Of a stretch of DNA of 64,000 nt, positions 61,095-64,000 are shown piece by piece (positions within the stretch are counted from its first letter, which is position 1; every line of letters begins with the position of its first letter). Below the pieces are notes generated by a model. The model had not been told where the DNA came from. It saw only the letters and a program-made list of their open reading frames with translations, and did not search any database. The translations under genes and the position numbers were made by a program. Source of the DNA: Pseudomonas delhiensis (GTDB lineage: Bacteria; Pseudomonadota; Gammaproteobacteria; Pseudomonadales; Pseudomonadaceae); NCBI RefSeq assembly GCF_900187975.1, contig NZ_FZPC01000010.1, positions 62,001 to 126,000 on the forward strand, given 5' to 3'.

Positions 61095-63731
61095 ATGGCG
61101 GATATCGACGCGCGCCTGCGCGAGGACGTGCACCTGCTCGGCGAACTGCTCGGGCAGACCATCCGCAACCAGTACGGCCAGGCCTTCCTCGACAAGGTCG
61201 AGCTGATCCGCCAGGGCGCCAAGGCGGCGCGGCGCGGTTCGGCGGAAGGCGCGCGGCAGCTGGCGGCGGCCCTCGACGGCCTCGGCGAGGATGAGCTGCT
61301 GCCGGTGGCGCGGGCCTTCAACCAGTTCCTCAACCTGGCCAACATCGCCGAGCAGTACCACCGCATCCGCCGCCGCGGGCCGAAGGAGCCGCAGCCCTTC
61401 GAGCAGCGCGTGCTGGGCGAGCTGCTGGGGCGCCTGCGCAAGACCGGCGTGGAGCCGGCGGAACTGGCGCGCCAGGTGGCGCAGCTGGACATCGAGCTGG
61501 TGCTCACCGCACACCCCACCGAAGTGGCGCGGCGCACGCTGATCCAGAAGTACGACGCCATCGCCGCGCAACTGGCGGCCAAGGACCACGCCGACCTGCT
61601 CCCCGAGGAGCGCGAGCAGGTGGACGGGCGCCTGCGCCGGCTGGTGGCCGAGGCCTGGCACACCGAGGAGATCCGCCGCACCCGGCCGACGCCGGTGGAC
61701 GAGGCCAAGTGGGGCTTCGCGGTGATCGAGCATTCGCTGTGGCAGGCCGTGCCCGACTTCCTCCGCCACGTCGACGAGACCCTGCAAGGCGGCACCGGCC
61801 AGCGCCTGCCGCTGGAAGCCGCGCCCATCCGCTTCGCCTCCTGGATGGGCGGCGACCGCGACGGCAACCCCAACGTCACCGCCGCCATCACCCGCGAGGT
61901 GCTGCTGCTGGCGCGCTGGATGGCCGCCGACCTGTACCTGCGCGACGTCGACAGCCTGGCCGCCGATCTCTCCATGCAGCAGGCCAGCGAGGAACTGCTG
62001 GCGGAAACCGGCGCGGTGGCCGAGCCCTACCGCGCCCTGCTCAAGCAGCTGCGCGAGCGCCTGCGGGCCACCCGGGCCTGGGCCGAACGCGCGCTGGCCG
62101 GGGACGAGGTTGCACCCGATGCGGTGCTGCAGGACAACCGCGAGCTGCTGGAACCGCTGGAGCTGTGCCACCGTTCGCTGCACGCCTGCGGCATGGGCGT
62201 GATCGCCGACGGCGCGCTGCTCGACACGCTGCGCCGCGCCGCCACCTTCGGCCTGTTCCTGACGCGCCTGGACATCCGCCAGGACGCCGGCCGCCACGCC
62301 GCCGCGCTGAGCGAGATCACCGAGTACCTGGGCCTGGGCCGCTACCAGGACTGGGACGAGGCGGTGCGCCAGGAATTCCTCCTGGAAGAGCTGGGCAACC
62401 ACCGCCCGCTGCTGCCGGCGGACTACCAGGCCAGCGCCGACACCGCCGAAGTCCTGGCCACCTGCCGCGTGGCGGCCGCCGCGCCGCAGGCTTCGCTGGG
62501 TTCCTATGTCATTTCCATGGCCGGCCAGCCGTCCGACGTGCTGGCGGTGCAACTGCTGCTCAAGGAGTGCGGGTTGCGCCGGCCGCTGCGCGTGGTGCCA
62601 CTCTTCGAAACCCTCGACGACCTCGACAACGCCGGCCCCTGCATCGACCGCCTGCTCGGCCTGGACGCCTACCGCGAAGCCCTGGCCGGGCCGCAGGAGG
62701 TGATGATCGGCTACTCCGACTCGGCCAAGGACGCCGGCACCCTGGCCGCCGCCTGGGCGCAGTACCGCGCCCAGGAAGCGCTGGTGGACATCTGCCGCGC
62801 CCACGGCGTCGAACTGCTGCTGTTCCATGGCCGCGGCGGCACCGTCGGCCGCGGCGGCGGCCCGGCCCACGCGGCCATCCTCTCGCAGCCGCCGGGCTCG
62901 GTGGCCGGGCGCTTCCGCACCACCGAGCAGGGCGAGATGATCCGCTTCAAGTTCGGCCTGCCCGGCATCGCCCGGCAGAACCTCGACCTCTACCTGGCCG
63001 CGGTGCTGGAAGCCACCCTGCTGCCGCCGCCGGCGCCGGAGCCGGCCTGGCGCGAGGAGATGCAGCGCCTGGCCGCCGATTCCCTGGCCGCCTACCGCCA
63101 GGTGGTGCGCGAGACGCCGCAGTTCGTCGACTACTTCCGCGAGGCCACCCCGGAGCAGGAACTCGGCCGCCTGCCCCTGGGCAGCCGCCCGGCCAAGCGC
63201 CGCCAGGGCGGCATCGAGAGCCTGCGGGCGATCCCGTGGATCTTCGCCTGGACGCAGACGCGGCTGATGCTGCCGGCCTGGCTGGGCTGGGAGACCGCGC
63301 TGTTCAACGCCATCGACCGCGGCGAGGGCAGCCTGCTGGAGCGCATGCGCGGGCAGTGGCCGTTCTTCCGCGCGCGCATCGACATGCTGGAGATGGTCCT
63401 GGCCAAGGCCGACGGCGAGATCGCCCAACTCTACGACGAACGTCTGGTGCAATCGGAACTGCGACCATTAGGTGCGCATTTACGCGACCTATTGTCGCAG
63501 GCGCTGCGCGTGGTGCTCGGCCTGACGGGCCAGCAGCGCCTGCTGGCGCAGGCCACCGAGACGCGCGAATCCATCGCCGTGCGCAACATCTACCTGGACC
63601 CGCTGCACCTGCTCCAGGCGGAGCTGCTGGCCCGTTCCAGACGCTGCGAGGGCGACGCCTGCGGCGCTCTGGAACAGGCCCTGCTGGTGACGGTGGCGGG
63701 CATTGCCGCGGGGCTGCGCAACACCGGCTGA
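61095..63731 (+). CDS. ppc: Phosphoenolpyruvate carboxylase
   Basis: An 878-residue enzyme that carboxylates PEP to oxaloacetate to refill the TCA cycle. Catalytic His in [13 protein letters not shown] (about residue 140), second site [13 protein letters not shown] (about 540), the Arg-rich loop [16 protein letters not shown] (about 580) and the allosteric C-terminal RNTG all present, so the enzyme is intact and probably inhibited by aspartate. It precedes adk as in P. aeruginosa (PA3687-PA3686). Start is ATG 61095. Confidence 0.97.
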   Translation: MADIDARLREDVHLLGELLGQTIRNQYGQAFLDKVELIRQGAKAARRGSAEGARQLAAALDGLGEDELLPVARAFNQFLNLANIAEQYHRIRRRGPKEPQPFEQRVLGELLGRLRKTGVEPAELARQVAQLDIELVLTAHPTEVARRTLIQKYDAIAAQLAAKDHADLLPEEREQVDGRLRRLVAEAWHTEEIRRTRPTPVDEAKWGFAVIEHSLWQAVPDFLRHVDETLQGGTGQRLPLEAAPIRFASWMGGDRDGNPNVTAAITREVLLLARWMAADLYLRDVDSLAADLSMQQASEELLAETGAVAEPYRALLKQLRERLRATRAWAERALAGDEVAPDAVLQDNRELLEPLELCHRSLHACGMGVIADGALLDTLRRAATFGLFLTRLDIRQDAGRHAAALSEITEYLGLGRYQDWDEAVRQEFLLEELGNHRPLLPADYQASADTAEVLATCRVAAAAPQASLGSYVISMAGQPSDVLAVQLLLKECGLRRPLRVVPLFETLDDLDNAGPCIDRLLGLDAYREALAGPQEVMIGYSDSAKDAGTLAAAWAQYRAQEALVDICRAHGVELLLFHGRGGTVGRGGGPAHAAILSQPPGSVAGRFRTTEQGEMIRFKFGLPGIARQNLDLYLAAVLEATLLPPPAPEPAWREEMQRLAADSLAAYRQVVRETPQFVDYFREATPEQELGRLPLGSRPAKRRQGGIESLRAIPWIFAWTQTRLMLPAWLGWETALFNAIDRGEGSLLERMRGQWPFFRARIDMLEMVLAKADGEIAQLYDERLVQSELRPLGAHLRDLLSQALRVVLGLTGQQRLLAQATETRESIAVRNIYLDPLHLLQAELLARSRRCEGDACGALEQALLVTVAGIAAGLRNTG

Positions 63732-63846
63732 GGGGCCCCGACCACGACTTTCCGGTGGCTTGTGCGCTCAGGGTGCGCTGTGTATCTTGATCAGCCTTTC
63801 GGCGTATTCCTGCGCCATTTCAAGCATGTTCAGATTGGCCCCATAA

Positions 63847-64000
<154 letters not shown>

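Noticed and set aside
60990-63452. 820-residue minus-strand frame opposite ppc
   Set aside because: Antisense shadow of ppc.

Overview
This window looks like a chromosomal segment of a high-GC Pseudomonas close to the P. aeruginosa group. Evidence: strong GC third-position bias; blocks in the same order as P. aeruginosa PAO1 as I remember it (recO-pdxJ; icp-Lon; LysR-GMC-MFS-wspABCDEFR-prfB-lysS-TetR-...-macrodomain-lptF-DUF4398-cadmium ATPase-cadR-ppc-adk); and many GTAGGAGC-type palindromic intergenic repeats. No tRNA, rRNA, transposase, integrase or CRISPR array was seen. The ends cut recO (left) and adk (right).

Region by region. 1-9.1 kb: recO, pdxJ, the tRNA wobble-uridine modification pair cmoA/cmoB, a lipoprotein, a periplasmic binding protein, a YhhN membrane protein, a chagasin-type cysteine-protease inhibitor and a Lon-family protease. 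9.1-17.1 kb: two AraC regulators around a DUF815 ATPase; a PepSY membrane-protein operon shaped like the ferrisiderophore-reductase genes fpvG-fpvH-fpvJ, next to a Fur-like regulator reduced to its DNA-binding domain; an old-yellow-enzyme reductase; a small orphan; a zinc alcohol dehydrogenase. 17.3-26.2 kb: a putrescine uptake and oxidation operon (LysR, aldehyde dehydrogenase, ydcS-ydcT-ydcU-ydcV, patD/ydcW) with two different aminobutyraldehyde dehydrogenases. 26.3-31.2 kb: two tandem DUF533 paralogues, ecotin, a small nucleotide kinase, and a lower-GC patch with an unrecognised secreted protein. 30.2-34.7 kb: LysR, GMC oxidoreductase and MHS transporter. 34.8-39.3 kb: DNA polymerase II, a methyltransferase and a YkgJ protein, lying where P. 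aeruginosa has none between the MFS gene and wspA.

39.4-48.0 kb: the complete wsp surface-sensing chemosensory operon (wspA-F, wspR) that controls cyclic-di-GMP. It is interrupted between wspE and wspF by a 268-bp nested palindromic element that starts at the wspE stop codon and ends two bases before the wspF start. This is the most unusual structure in the window. 48.0-50.8 kb: prfB with its programmed +1 frameshift, and lysS. 51.2-55.7 kb: TetR, then an overlapping group of a lipoprotein, a DUF1704 HExxxH protein, an alpha/beta hydrolase lipoprotein and a one-helix protein, followed by a macrodomain protein. 55.7-64 kb: a repeat array with an exact 162-bp tandem duplication, an OmpA-family lipoprotein, a DUF4398 lipoprotein, the Zn/Cd/Pb P-type ATPase with its divergent MerR-family regulator and operator, a small conserved protein, ppc and the start of adk.

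Functional themes are polyamine catabolism, iron and heavy-metal handling, envelope lipoproteins and protease inhibitors (ecotin and chagasin type), and surface-sensing c-di-GMP signalling. Names of P. aeruginosa loci come from memory, not from a search.
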